From contig NZ_CP043450.1 in NCBI RefSeq assembly GCF_003286415.2, positions 6,138,001 to 6,202,000 on the forward strand: DNA of 64,000 nucleotides. Direction: 5' to 3'. Position numbers and translations under genes: made by a program. The DNA comes from Mucilaginibacter rubeus. Lineage in GTDB: Bacteria > Bacteroidota > Bacteroidia > Sphingobacteriales > Sphingobacteriaceae. Position 1 is the first letter of the stretch. Every line of letters begins with the position of its first letter. The notes below the pieces were generated by a model. The model was not told where the DNA came from and ran no database searches. It saw only the letters and a list, made by a program, of their open reading frames with translations. Below are positions 34,844 through 43,907 of this stretch, one piece after another.

Positions 34844-35721
34844 TGCCCGCCTGGCAGGGAAAGTCTAAAGGCAACACCCTTGGCTATCGCATTTTTGTAA
34901 GCGTTTTAAAAACTGCCGGTGTAATGCCGGCTTATTTTATGCTGAGGTTTGTAGCGCTTTACTACTTCCTGTTTTCGTGGCAAACATCCAAAGGCACGTA
35001 TTACTATTTCCATAAGCGGCTCGGTTACGGCAAGGTAAAATCAATATTCAAGCTCTATCGTAATTACTACCTGTTTGGGCAAAGTATTATTGATAAGGTG
35101 GTGATCATGTCGGGCATTCCCAACAAGTTTACCTTTAATTTTGATGGGATAGATAACCTGAGGCAGATAGCCGCCATGAACAAAGGAGGTCTGCTGCTTA
35201 GCTCGCACATTGGCAGCTGGGAAATAGCAGGCGAACTGCTTGACCATATCAATACCCGCATTAACATTGTGATGTTTGATGGCGAGGACAGGCAGATCAA
35301 ACAGTACATGGATTCGGTAACCGGCGAGCGGAAAATAAATATCATTGTGATCAAAAATGATCTGTCGCACATATTCCGGATCAATGCGGCGTTTCAGAAC
35401 AATGAACTGGTTTGCATGCACGCCGACAGGTATATCGAGGGCAATAAAACCATAACACGGGAGTTTTTAGGTGAGGATGCGAAATTTCCCGCAGGCCCTT
35501 TTGTAATGGCCGAAAAATTTAAAGTGCCGGTAACATTTGTTTACGCCCTTAAAGAAAGCGCGTTGCACTATCATTTTTTTTCGAGTCCGGTAAAAGATTA
35601 TTCAGATTTACCAAGAGGTAAAGGGATGGAGCAGCTTGCAGATGATTTTATCACCAGCTTTGAAAATAAGGTAAAAACGTATCCCGAACAGTGGTACAAC
35701 TATTATAATTTTTGGCAATGA
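34843..35721 (+). CDS. Lysophospholipid / lipid A-type (HtrB-like) acyltransferase
   Basis: A 292-residue membrane-associated acyltransferase of the LpxL/HtrB family. An N-terminal hydrophobic segment (PAYFMLRFVALYYFLFSW) precedes LLLSSHIGSWEIAG, the HX4E catalytic motif, and HADRY and FPAGPFVMAEK blocks. It likely transfers an acyl chain, perhaps the polyene itself, from ACP onto a lipid. It is coupled to ACP upstream and overlaps the dehydratase gene by 4 bp. Confidence 0.88.
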   Translation: MPAWQGKSKGNTLGYRIFVSVLKTAGVMPAYFMLRFVALYYFLFSWQTSKGTYYYFHKRLGYGKVKSIFKLYRNYYLFGQSIIDKVVIMSGIPNKFTFNFDGIDNLRQIAAMNKGGLLLSSHIGSWEIAGELLDHINTRINIVMFDGEDRQIKQYMDSVTGERKINIIVIKNDLSHIFRINAAFQNNELVCMHADRYIEGNKTITREFLGEDAKFPAGPFVMAEKFKVPVTFVYALKESALHYHFFSSPVKDYSDLPRGKGMEQLADDFITSFENKVKTYPEQWYNYYNFWQ

Positions 35722-36143
35722 TCTTACCAACACAGGATATTTTATCCCTGATTCCGCAACGCCCACCATTTGTGATGGTTGATACACTGGTGTCTTCATC
35801 TGATAATACCACGTTGACCTCGCTGCTGATACTATCAGAAAATGTATTGGTAAGTGACGGTGAACTAAGCGAAGCCGGCCTGGTGGAGAACATTGCCCAA
35901 ACGGCTGCGGCAGGCGCCGGATATGCCGCACAGCAATTGGGCAAACCTGTGCAACCAGGCTTTATTGGCGCTGTAAAAAACCTGGAAGTTTTTGCTTTGC
36001 CAAAAGTTGGCGACATCATAGCAACCGAAGTAAAAATTGAGAACCAGGTTTTTGACGTTACCATCATCAAAGGAAGAGTTATCTGCAAAGGCTGTACGTT
36101 GGCCCAATGCGAAATGAAAATATTTATTCAACCCCAACAATAA
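35718..36143 (+). CDS. Hot-dog fold 3-hydroxyacyl-ACP dehydratase-like protein
   Basis: From the ATG at 35718 this is a 141-residue single hot-dog domain protein. It begins ILPTQDILSLIPQRPPFVMVDTL, the FabZ-like opening, but the usual catalytic HFP(G)xP histidine is not present; the equivalent part reads LSEAGLVENIAQTAAAGAGY, as in aryl-polyene dehydratases of the ApeP type. The start overlaps the stop of the acyltransferase gene (ATGA). It is probably one of two dehydratases of the pathway. Confidence 0.78.
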   Translation: MILPTQDILSLIPQRPPFVMVDTLVSSSDNTTLTSLLILSENVLVSDGELSEAGLVENIAQTAAAGAGYAAQQLGKPVQPGFIGAVKNLEVFALPKVGDIIATEVKIENQVFDVTIIKGRVICKGCTLAQCEMKIFIQPQQ

Positions 36144-36151
36144 TATCAACC

Positions 36152-36796
36152 ATGAAAAAAACCGCAATTAAACTGAGTTTACTTATAGTTTTACTAACCG
36201 CTTTCTTAAAACCTACATCAGCCCAAACCAAGGCAGAAGTCTTCGACAAAAAAACACCCGTTACCTGGCTGGGACTGGATTTTTCGCAGATGAAATTCAT
36301 TGGTTCGGAGGCTGCTTACAAAGGCGAGGTGATCAATGCCGAATTTGTTGGCAAATACATCCCGGCCTGGGCCAATTTCTTTATCATCGAACCTAAAAAA
36401 TACAATCCGGCCAAAGCAGTGCATCGCGACTCTGTTCATTTTGCCATGAACGTTACCGAAAAGGTGAACAACGCGCTTACCAAAAACTTTTTTGATACCA
36501 ACCCTAACGACTTTAAAGTACTCACCGAAAAAGACATTGATGCCCTGGTTAAAAACTACGATTTCATGGGTAATAAAGGTATTGGTATGTTGCTGATTGT
36601 TGAGGGCATGGACAAAGGCCGTAAAGAAGCCGGCGCCTGGGTAACTTTCGTTAATATGAACGACAAAACCGTACTGTACACCGTATACCGTACCGGCAGC
36701 AGCTTTGGTTTTGGCTTTAAAAATTACTGGGCACACCCATGGTATGAGATCCTGAAAGATTTTGGTAAAGATTTCGACCTTTTCAAAAGATACTAA
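36152..36796 (+). CDS. Exported protein of unknown function in the polyene locus
   Basis: From the ATG at 36152, a 214-residue protein with a signal peptide (KLSLLIVLLTAFLKPTSAQ). The mature part is rich in aromatic and charged residues (VTWLGLDFSQMKFIGSEAAYKGEV) and has a conserved-looking GAWVTFVNMNDKTVLYT and GFGFKNYWAHPWYEILKDFGKDF end. No enzymatic motif was recognised. It sits 8 bp after the dehydratase gene and 12 bp before the thioesterase gene, so it belongs to the locus and probably acts in the periplasm. Confidence 0.8.
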   Translation: MKKTAIKLSLLIVLLTAFLKPTSAQTKAEVFDKKTPVTWLGLDFSQMKFIGSEAAYKGEVINAEFVGKYIPAWANFFIIEPKKYNPAKAVHRDSVHFAMNVTEKVNNALTKNFFDTNPNDFKVLTEKDIDALVKNYDFMGNKGIGMLLIVEGMDKGRKEAGAWVTFVNMNDKTVLYTVYRTGSSFGFGFKNYWAHPWYEILKDFGKDFDLFKRY

Positions 36797-36808
36797 GCCA
36801 ATAGCGTT

Positions 36809-37234
36809 TTGCAGCAATCTTTAATAAATACTATCGAAATAGAGGTCAAATTCAGCGATGTGGATATGCTGGGTGTGGTTTGGCATGGCAACTATATCCG
36901 CTATTTTGAAGATGGCCGCGAGGCTTTCGGCAAGCAATATGGCCTGGGTTATATGGATGTGTATAACGCTGGCTATGTTGTACCTATAGTTAACGTAAAC
37001 TGCGATTATAAACGCTTTTTACGCTACGAGGATAAGGTGATCATCGAAACCAGCTATACCCCTACCGAATCGGCGAAGATCAATTTCACCTACCGGCTGC
37101 TCAACGCTCAAACCGGCGAGCTGATCGTTAAAGGCTCAACCGTGCAGGTATTTGTACGCCGCGAAAATTTTGAACTACAACTCACCAATCCGGATTTCTT
37201 TTTGGACTGGAAACAAAAACAAGGATTGATATAA
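36809..37234 (+). CDS. Acyl-CoA thioesterase, 4-hydroxybenzoyl-CoA thioesterase-like, TTG start
   Basis: A 141-residue hot-dog thioesterase. The block KFSDVDMLGVVWHGNYIRYFEDGREAF is the 4HBT signature, with the catalytic aspartate in SDVDMLGVVWH. The first in-frame ATG would be inside this motif, so the TTG at 36809 is the likely start. It would hydrolyse a thioester of a polyene acyl group or edit stalled chains. It lies in a compact operon, 12 bp from both neighbours. Confidence 0.87.
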   Translation: MQQSLINTIEIEVKFSDVDMLGVVWHGNYIRYFEDGREAFGKQYGLGYMDVYNAGYVVPIVNVNCDYKRFLRYEDKVIIETSYTPTESAKINFTYRLLNAQTGELIVKGSTVQVFVRRENFELQLTNPDFFLDWKQKQGLI

Positions 37235-37246
37235 CACAACTCCACG

Positions 37247-38386
37247 ATGAAGAAGGTTTTCCTTGTTGCCGATAATATTACCTCGCCGCTGGGCACTACG
37301 ACTGCGCAAAACTTTGAGCACTTGGTTAACGACATTACGGGCGTAAGGCAACATTATGATAAAACCATGTCTGATGAGCTTTTTTTCGCATCGTTATTTG
37401 AAAAAGGATATTTTCAAACTGATGAGTGCTGGACAAAATTCGAGCATCTCCTTATCGCTTCGTTAACCGAAATCTTGTATGGAGTCGATAAAAATATATC
37501 CGACAAAAAAGCTGTTCTGATCATTTCTACCACCAAAGGCAATATCAGGCTGTTGGAAACTGAAGAACCAAGCCCGGAATTAGATGCGCGCATTGCCCTG
37601 CATACTTCAGCAAAAAAAATAGCCCGGCATTTTGGTTTTGTAAATGAACCTATAGTTATTTCGCATGCCTGTATCTCGGGTTTAGCTGCAATGATCACCG
37701 GAATGCGGTTAATCCAATCCGGGCAATACGACCATGTTGTTGTTGCCGGGGCCGATGTGATCTCAAAATTTGTATTATCTGGTTTTCAATCTTTCCAGGC
37801 TGTCAGTCCAGGCTTGTGCAAGCCTTTTGATGCCGACCGGGATGGGATCAACCTAGGCGAAGGTGCGGCTACTGTTATTCTATCAGCTGAAAAACCCAAA
37901 GGGGAAGCTATTGAATTAGTTTCCGGTGCGGTGAGCAACGATGCCAACCATATTTCAGGCCCATCGCGCACCGGCGAGGAATTATATTATGCCATCAATA
38001 AAGCGATGGATACGGCAGGCTTAAAGCCGGAAGCAATTGGTTTTATATCGGCCCATGGCACCGCGACCCTCTATAACGACGAAATGGAAGCAAAGGCCGT
38101 AACGCTGGCGGGTTTGCAAAATGTTCCGCTCAACAGCCTGAAAGGATTTTATGGGCATACGTTAGGGGCTTCGGGCTTGATAGAAGCTATTATTTCAGCG
38201 CAATCGCTGAGGCAAAATACTATTATACCAACAAAGGGCTTTAGCAAGCAGGGCGATGCTAACCCGGTAAATGTTTGCAGTCAATTGATGTCAAAGCCGC
38301 TCAGCAATTGCCTTAAAATAGCATCGGGCTTTGGGGGCTGTAACGCGGCTATAATTTTAACCAAATCACAACAGGATATTTCATAA
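37247..38386 (+). CDS. Beta-ketoacyl-ACP synthase 2
   Basis: A 379-residue ketosynthase. Catalytic residues are intact: Cys142 in SHACISGLAAM, His270 in SAHGTATLYND and His304 in GFYGHTLGASG. It is shorter than FabF (about 410), with a compact N-terminal part. The next gene starts 1 bp after its stop. It may prime or carry out selected extension steps. Confidence 0.9.
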   Translation: MKKVFLVADNITSPLGTTTAQNFEHLVNDITGVRQHYDKTMSDELFFASLFEKGYFQTDECWTKFEHLLIASLTEILYGVDKNISDKKAVLIISTTKGNIRLLETEEPSPELDARIALHTSAKKIARHFGFVNEPIVISHACISGLAAMITGMRLIQSGQYDHVVVAGADVISKFVLSGFQSFQAVSPGLCKPFDADRDGINLGEGAATVILSAEKPKGEAIELVSGAVSNDANHISGPSRTGEELYYAINKAMDTAGLKPEAIGFISAHGTATLYNDEMEAKAVTLAGLQNVPLNSLKGFYGHTLGASGLIEAIISAQSLRQNTIIPTKGFSKQGDANPVNVCSQLMSKPLSNCLKIASGFGGCNAAIILTKSQQDIS

Positions 38387-38387
38387 C

Positions 38388-39641
38388 ATGAATACAGAAC
38401 AGGTAGACGTATTGATAATAGGTGCCGGTCCGGCGGGAACGGTAGCCGCATCCATTGTACACCAGGCAGGTTTTAAGGTAAAAATTGTAGAGAAACAGCT
38501 TTTCCCCCGCTTTGTAATTGGCGAAAGCTTACTGCCACGCTGCATGGAAGCATTATCCGAAGCAGGTTTTGTAGATGCCGTAAGCGAAAAAGGCTTTCAG
38601 CAAAAGGCAGGTGCCAAATTTGTGAAAGAGAGCAAGATCTGCGATTATCAATTTGCCGATCAATTCACTCCCGGTTGGAACTGGACCTGGCAGGTGCCCC
38701 GCGCCGATTTTGATAAAACATTGGCCGATACAGTCGAAAAGATGGGTGTGCCTGTTCATTACGAAACTACCGTTGCCAACATCGTTTTTAACGGTCAGGA
38801 TTCGGTAACTACTGTTGAAGATAAAGAGGGTAACCCAACTGAAATCTCCGCCCGTTTTATTATCGACGGCAGCGGCTACGGCCGGGTGATCCCCAAACTG
38901 TTTAACCTCGACAGGCCGTCAACCCAGGTTCCACGCAAAGCGCTTTTCGTGCATACGGTTGATAAAAAACGATCAATGGCCGATGAGCCAAACCGCATTA
39001 CCATCGTGGTTCATCAGCCCGGCGTTTGGATCTGGATCATCCCTTTTGCCAACGGCATTACCTCGCTTGGCTTTGTGGGCAATCCGGAGTTTTTTAAACA
39101 ATACGAAGGTACCGACGAGGAAATTCTGCGTGGCTTAATCGCGTCGCAGCCTTACTTTGCCGGGCGTTTTGAGGATGTGGAGTTTGTCTTTGCGCCAAGG
39201 GTTTTGGAGTCATGGTCGGCCACTACTGATAAGTTTTATGGCGATGGCTTTGTGCTCACGGGCAACGTTACGGAGTTCCTTGATCCGATATTTTCGTCAG
39301 GCGTAACGCTGGCAACGGTGTCGAGCCAGACAGCAGCCAAACTGGTGATCCGCAAATTGAACGGAGAAACCGTGGATTGGGACAAAGAATACATGCAGCA
39401 TATGATGCAGGGTGTAAATACCTTCCGCTCATATGTTACCTCATGGTATGAGGGCGTGCTGGATACCATATTTTTTGCAGACAACCAGGACCCGCTTGTT
39501 AAAAGTCAGATCTGCTCGGTATTGGCTGGTTATGTTTGGGACCTGGATAACCCGTATGTTAAAAATCACGAAACAGCATTACATAAACTGGCCCGCACCA
39601 TTACGTTAAGGGATCTGGTAGCAGCCGATAAAGCCGAATAA
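38388..39641 (+). CDS. Flavin-dependent halogenase-like monooxygenase
   Basis: A 417-residue flavoprotein of the tryptophan halogenase/geranylgeranyl reductase group. It has IGAGPAGTVAA at residues 11-21, GESLLP at 45-50, and WIWIIP at 204-209, which fits the WxWxIP motif used to recognise flavin-dependent halogenases. Lys73 in GFQQKAGAKF is placed like the catalytic lysine. It could halogenate or hydroxylate the phenyl ring or polyene; some flexirubins carry chlorine. The reaction is not proven by the motif alone. Confidence 0.82.
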   Translation: MNTEQVDVLIIGAGPAGTVAASIVHQAGFKVKIVEKQLFPRFVIGESLLPRCMEALSEAGFVDAVSEKGFQQKAGAKFVKESKICDYQFADQFTPGWNWTWQVPRADFDKTLADTVEKMGVPVHYETTVANIVFNGQDSVTTVEDKEGNPTEISARFIIDGSGYGRVIPKLFNLDRPSTQVPRKALFVHTVDKKRSMADEPNRITIVVHQPGVWIWIIPFANGITSLGFVGNPEFFKQYEGTDEEILRGLIASQPYFAGRFEDVEFVFAPRVLESWSATTDKFYGDGFVLTGNVTEFLDPIFSSGVTLATVSSQTAAKLVIRKLNGETVDWDKEYMQHMMQGVNTFRSYVTSWYEGVLDTIFFADNQDPLVKSQICSVLAGYVWDLDNPYVKNHETALHKLARTITLRDLVAADKAE

Positions 39642-39644
39642 ATT

Positions 39645-40277
39645 TTGCCGGAACAATATTACATATCGTCCCATTGTAGTATCAGCAATAACCTTGTTCG
39701 TTATAATAGCGAAGTTGTGTTTGAGGGTATAGAGGGTGATATTCCCGCCTTTTTGTTGTCGGTTTACCAGCACCTTGGGATAAAATATCCCAAGTTTTAT
39801 AAAATGGATAACCTGTCAAAACTGGGCTGGCTTGCCGCCGAGGTTTTGCTGAAGGATTTCGATAAGGTTAAATATTTACCGACTGACATCGGCGTGGTAT
39901 TAACCAATGCAAGTTCGAGCCTTGATGCCGATAAGCGGTATTTTGAGTCGGTACAGGATATTGCAAGTCCGGCATTGTTTGTTTATACCTTGCCCAATAT
40001 TGTTATTGGAGAGATCTGCATCCGTCATCATTTTAAAGGCGAAAACGCTTTTTATATTTTTGAGCGGTTCAATGCCGATTTCATAAGCAGCTATGTTTCG
40101 GTTTTACTGGAGCCAGGGCAACTACAAGCCTGCATCTGCGGCTGGGTGGAAATGACTGCCACAGGCTATAAAGCCGTTTTGTTTTTGGTGGAGAAAGACG
40201 AAAAAGAAAATTCGATACTTTTCGATGCGGTAAGCATAGAAAAGCTGTTCATTGCCGTTGGTTTTAACCAACGGTAA
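39645..40277 (+). CDS. Half-size ketosynthase-like protein, TTG start, C-terminus from a repeat
   Basis: A 210-residue protein related only to the N-terminal half of ketosynthases (LSKLGWLAAEVLL, DIGVVLTNASSSLDADKRYFES, LPNIVIGEICIRHHFKGENAF). The position where the active cysteine would occur reads FIFERFN-like residues, so condensing activity is unlikely; it may be a structural or chaperone-like partner. The TTG at 39645 is the only start that keeps the domain. Its last seven codons (AVGFNQR) are the left arm of a palindromic repeat, and the stop follows at once. Confidence 0.78.
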   Translation: MPEQYYISSHCSISNNLVRYNSEVVFEGIEGDIPAFLLSVYQHLGIKYPKFYKMDNLSKLGWLAAEVLLKDFDKVKYLPTDIGVVLTNASSSLDADKRYFESVQDIASPALFVYTLPNIVIGEICIRHHFKGENAFYIFERFNADFISSYVSVLLEPGQLQACICGWVEMTATGYKAVLFLVEKDEKENSILFDAVSIEKLFIAVGFNQR

Positions 40278-40378
40278 AAAGAACTGAAAAACCCCGGCTT
40301 TAGCCGCACTATTAAAGCGGTATTTTGGCTAAAGCCCTTTTGTTCCGGATAAATACTCCGTTGGTTAAAACCAACGGC
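40254..40378. repeat. 125-bp palindromic element, family D
   Basis: Perfect 21-bp terminal inverted repeats (40254-40274 and 40358-40378), each arm itself nearly palindromic (CCGTTGGTT/AACCAACGG). Nested inside are GGCTTTAGCC (40296-40305) facing GGCTAAAGCC (40327-40336), and CCGC/GCGG at the centre. It fills most of the gap between the half-ketosynthase and ACP genes and supplies the former's last codons. Confidence 0.93.
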
Positions 40379-40463
40379 AATGAATTAAATAACAGATGAT
40401 ACTAAAGACGAAGTCTAATGGACTTCACAACAGAAAATATTAATAAAATTTACAGTACAGCAA

Positions 40464-40727
40464 ATGGATAAATTAATAGCCGATCTGAAAGAGCAGATCA
40501 TCGAACAGTTGAACTTACAGGATGTGAAGCCAGAGGATATCGGTGATGATCAGGCGCTTTTTGGTGATGGCTTGGGACTTGATTCGATAGACGCGCTGGA
40601 GCTAATTGTATTGTTGCAGCAGAAATACAAAGTAAAACTCTCCAATGCAGAGGACGGCCCGAAAATCTTCCGTTCGGTACGTACCATTGCCGAGTTTATT
40701 GAAAGTAACAAGATCCCGAACGCCTAA
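40464..40727 (+). CDS. Acyl carrier protein 2
   Basis: An 87-residue ACP with attachment Ser41 in GLGLDSIDALELIVLLQQKYKV. This is the DSID type found in type II polyene and polyketide systems. It lies 3 bp before the ketosynthase/chain-length-factor pair and probably carries the growing chain for them. Confidence 0.93.
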   Translation: MDKLIADLKEQIIEQLNLQDVKPEDIGDDQALFGDGLGLDSIDALELIVLLQQKYKVKLSNAEDGPKIFRSVRTIAEFIESNKIPNA

Positions 40728-40730
40728 GCA

Positions 40731-41930
40731 ATGGATCAACCTGTTTTTATAGCCGGCTTAGGGGTAATTTCGGCCATAGGTAATACTGTGGCTCAAAACC
40801 TGCTGTCGCTTGAACAGGAAAAAACGGGCATTGCCCCTATCCGGTACCTGGATACCGAACACCGGGATGAATTTCCGGTTGGCGAGGTTAAACTAAGCAA
40901 TGATGAGCTTGCGGAACTGTCGGGATTTAAACCCGGAATCAGCCGCACGGCTATGCTGAGTTTAATCGCCGTACGGGAGGCTCTAACCGATGCAGGGATC
41001 GCCAATCTTGCAGGCTTAAGAACAGGCTTCATTTCTGCAAATACCGTTGGCGGCATGGATAAAACCGAAGATTTTTTCAGGGATTTTTTAAGCGATAATG
41101 CCAAAGGCAGGTTACGCAACGTAGTTAACCACGAATGTGGAGCAGTTACCAATTTAGTTGCAGATCAACTGGGAATCCGGCATTATGTGAGTACCATCAG
41201 CACGGCATGTTCTTCATCGGCCAACGCCATTATGTACGGTGCAAGGCTCATCAAAAATAACATGCTCGATGTGGTGATAGCCGGAGGTACAGATGCCCTA
41301 ACCCGTTTTACGCTTAATGGCTTTAATACCCTTATGATATTGGATAAGCAGCCTTGTCAACCATTTGATGCCAATCGCCGTGGCCTTAATCTCGGCGAAG
41401 GTGCAGGCTATGTAGTACTGGTGTCTGAGCGAATAGCGGCATCGCTTAAAAAAGAATTGTATTGTACTTTAAGCGGCTATCACAATGCCAATGATGCCTA
41501 TCATCAAACAGCATCATCGCCTACGGGAACAGGATCATTACTGGCGATGGAAGGGGCATTAAAAAGAAGTGGTTTGCAACCTGCTGATATCGGTTATATT
41601 AATTTACACGGTACAGGCACACAAAATAATGATAGTTCGGAAGGGGCGGCTATCAGCAAGCTGTTTGCAGGGCATACTCCCAAAATGAGCTCTACCAAAG
41701 CTTTTACCGGGCATACGCTTGGAGCCAGCGGTGGTATTGAAGCCGTATTTTCGGCTCTGTCGGTACAGAGTAGTTGGGTATACTCTAATCTTCGTTTTGA
41801 AACTCCTATTGAAGGATTTCCCTTTACGCCAGAAACCCGCTTTTCATCACAGCCGGAAATAAAACATGTACTATCCAACTCGTTCGGGTTTGGCGGCAAT
41901 TGTTCATCATTAATATTTTCAAAACTATAG
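40731..41930 (+). CDS. Beta-ketoacyl-ACP synthase 3 (partner of the chain-length factor)
   Basis: A 399-residue ketosynthase with full triad: Cys160 in STACSSSANAIMYG, His293 in NLHGTGTQNND and His328 in AFTGHTLGASGGIEA. It is followed after 3 bp by a ketosynthase-like gene without these residues, the arrangement of KS and chain-length factor in aryl-polyene (ApeO/ApeC) and type II polyketide systems. It is the likely main elongating enzyme. Confidence 0.94.
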   Translation: MDQPVFIAGLGVISAIGNTVAQNLLSLEQEKTGIAPIRYLDTEHRDEFPVGEVKLSNDELAELSGFKPGISRTAMLSLIAVREALTDAGIANLAGLRTGFISANTVGGMDKTEDFFRDFLSDNAKGRLRNVVNHECGAVTNLVADQLGIRHYVSTISTACSSSANAIMYGARLIKNNMLDVVIAGGTDALTRFTLNGFNTLMILDKQPCQPFDANRRGLNLGEGAGYVVLVSERIAASLKKELYCTLSGYHNANDAYHQTASSPTGTGSLLAMEGALKRSGLQPADIGYINLHGTGTQNNDSSEGAAISKLFAGHTPKMSSTKAFTGHTLGASGGIEAVFSALSVQSSWVYSNLRFETPIEGFPFTPETRFSSQPEIKHVLSNSFGFGGNCSSLIFSKL

Positions 41931-41933
41931 GCG

Positions 41934-42983
41934 ATGTACATCAGGGCAGCAAGTAATATATCGCCACAAAACACTTTCGGTAATCAGCCGTTCCTTCAGG
42001 ACCTGGCCGAATACAACGGCGACAGGCTTAGCTGTATCGAACCGGATTATAAAGCCCTGATCGATCCCAAACTCATCCGCCGCATGAGCCGCATCATTAA
42101 AATGGGCGTAGCCGCCGGAATGGATTGTTTGCATCAAGCCGGGATCCAAATACCCGATGCCATCATCACCGGAACTGCTTATGGCTGTTTGGAAGATACC
42201 AATACTTTCCTGGGTAAAATGGTGCAGCAAAACGAAGAAGCGCTTGCCCCTACCGCGTTCATCCAATCAACTCATAATACCATCAGCGCGCAGATAGCAT
42301 TGTTACTGCAATGCCATCAATACAACAACACATTTGTAAATGGCGGAGCATCATTTGAAAACGCGTTACTTGATGCCATGATGCTTTTGTACGAGGGAGA
42401 GGCCTCCAACGTATTAGTTGGTGGCATAGACGAAATTACCGCTAACAGCCACGCCATTTTAAAGCGCACGGGCTTATATCGCAGACAACCGGTCTCAAAC
42501 TTTGAACTGCTTAATACTCCCGGTAAGGGAACCATGGCAGGCGAAGGTTCAGCGTTTTTTATCTTAAGCAAGGAAGCCTCCGGTGCTGATTGGGCTAAAA
42601 TTGATGGTGTATCCAGCTTTTATAAACCGCGTAATACTGCTGAAATAAAGCAACAGATCAGCATCTTTTTGCAAAGCCAAAACACCAATATCCATGAGAT
42701 AGACCTGGTAATAACCGGCAATAACGGGGATTTAAAAAATGATGCTGTTTACGGGCAATTGCAGCAATATGATTTTGCGAATGTGCCCGCGATTAATTAC
42801 AAAGCCCTCTGTGGCGAATACCCAACCTCTTCTGCGTTTGCAATGTGGCTGGCTGCCCATGAAATTAAAAATGGCACCTGTTCATTTGTACCAGAAAGCG
42901 AAGAAATTCCGTTAAAGAAAGTGCTCATTTATAATCACTATCAAAATATCCACCACTCGTTAATCCTGCTTTCGGCATGCTAA
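41934..42983 (+). CDS. Ketosynthase-like chain-length factor
   Basis: A 349-residue thiolase-fold protein aligned to the preceding ketosynthase but with all three catalytic positions changed: Cys to Gly (FVNGGASFENAL, near 138), first His to Asn (TGNNGDLKND) and second His to Glu (CGEYPTSSAF). This is the pattern of chain-length factors, which pair with an active KS and set product length. It overlaps the deacetylase gene by 7 bp. Confidence 0.9.
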   Translation: MYIRAASNISPQNTFGNQPFLQDLAEYNGDRLSCIEPDYKALIDPKLIRRMSRIIKMGVAAGMDCLHQAGIQIPDAIITGTAYGCLEDTNTFLGKMVQQNEEALAPTAFIQSTHNTISAQIALLLQCHQYNNTFVNGGASFENALLDAMMLLYEGEASNVLVGGIDEITANSHAILKRTGLYRRQPVSNFELLNTPGKGTMAGEGSAFFILSKEASGADWAKIDGVSSFYKPRNTAEIKQQISIFLQSQNTNIHEIDLVITGNNGDLKNDAVYGQLQQYDFANVPAINYKALCGEYPTSSAFAMWLAAHEIKNGTCSFVPESEEIPLKKVLIYNHYQNIHHSLILLSAC

Positions 42984-43750
42984 ACTTCAGGAATACCAAT
43001 ATCCTTTTTATTGGCCTGCTGGGGTTAATAATCTGGCAGCACATTACAGAAGGGGTATCATGGTGGAGTTACCCGGTGCTGATCTTTGTTTACTCGCTGA
43101 TATTGTTTTACGGATGCTATTATATTGGCTCCAACTTTTTTATGCGGGTGATGTGTTCGCTTAAAACAAACAAAAAAATCATCGCCATTACTTTCGATGA
43201 CGGGCCGGATGCCGCGGCTACCCCTCAGATCCTGGATATTTTAAAACAGCATAACACCCTGGCAGCATTTTTTTGCATCGGCAATAGGATCCAGGACAAT
43301 GAAGCTATTGTAAAACAAATTCATGAACAGGGCCACATTATCGGCAACCATAGTTTTTCACATCATTTTTGGTTCGATCTGTTTTCTTCAGCCAAAATGC
43401 TCGATGACCTGCTTCAGGCCAACCAGCTGGTCAGGCAGACCATCAATTTAAGCCCGCTATTGTTCAGGCCACCTTACGGAGTGATCAACCCCAACCTTAA
43501 AAAAGCAATTTTAAGAAGCAGGGCGATACCTATTGGCTGGAGCGTACGATCAATGGACACCGTTATTAGTGATCCTGAAAAACTATTAAAAAAGATCACC
43601 CGCCGCTTAAACCCCGGAGCAATTTTCCTGTTTCATGATACGGGAACCGCAACAATTTTGGTATTGCCCCTGTTTATTGAACAGGCCAAAGCAAAGGGCT
43701 ACGAGATAGTGCGACTGGATAAAATGCTAAATTTACAGGCTTATGTGTAA
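42977..43750 (+). CDS. Polysaccharide deacetylase family protein (NodB homology domain)
   Basis: A 257-residue protein with two N-terminal transmembrane segments (about residues 8-45) and a NodB domain. ITFDDGPD (metal-binding aspartates), HIIGNHSFSHH (the two metal histidines), RPPYG and FLFHD are intact. It would remove acyl groups from an amide or sugar at the membrane. NodB-type genes are regular members of flexirubin loci, but the substrate there is not established. Confidence 0.92.
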   Translation: MLNFRNTNILFIGLLGLIIWQHITEGVSWWSYPVLIFVYSLILFYGCYYIGSNFFMRVMCSLKTNKKIIAITFDDGPDAAATPQILDILKQHNTLAAFFCIGNRIQDNEAIVKQIHEQGHIIGNHSFSHHFWFDLFSSAKMLDDLLQANQLVRQTINLSPLLFRPPYGVINPNLKKAILRSRAIPIGWSVRSMDTVISDPEKLLKKITRRLNPGAIFLFHDTGTATILVLPLFIEQAKAKGYEIVRLDKMLNLQAYV

Positions 43751-43770
43751 AGAAATAACGATACCAAGCT

Positions 43771-43881
43771 CCCCTCTCGAGAGGGGGTGCGAAGGCAACG
43801 AGCGGCAGCAGGGGTGTGTTCCTGCGATTGGCTTATCAAAGCAGAAACACACCCCTACACCCCTCTCAAGAGGGGAATCGC
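43771..43881. repeat. Palindromic repeat family C, copy 1
   Basis: A GC-rich element of about 110 bp: CCCCTCTCGAGAGGGG at the left end, AGGGGTGTGTT (43810-43820) facing AACACACCCCT (43846-43856), then CCCCTCTCAAGAGGGGAATCGC. Related copies are at 45509-45630 and 55094-55140. It keeps the LolA reading frame open upstream by chance. Confidence 0.9.
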
Positions 43882-43907
43882 GCGGGCCCCTGCTTTTTAA
43901 ATTGGCA

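Noticed and set aside
43743..43907. N-terminal extension of LolA by 55 residues
   Set aside because: It is family C repeat DNA and would put the signal peptide at residue 56.
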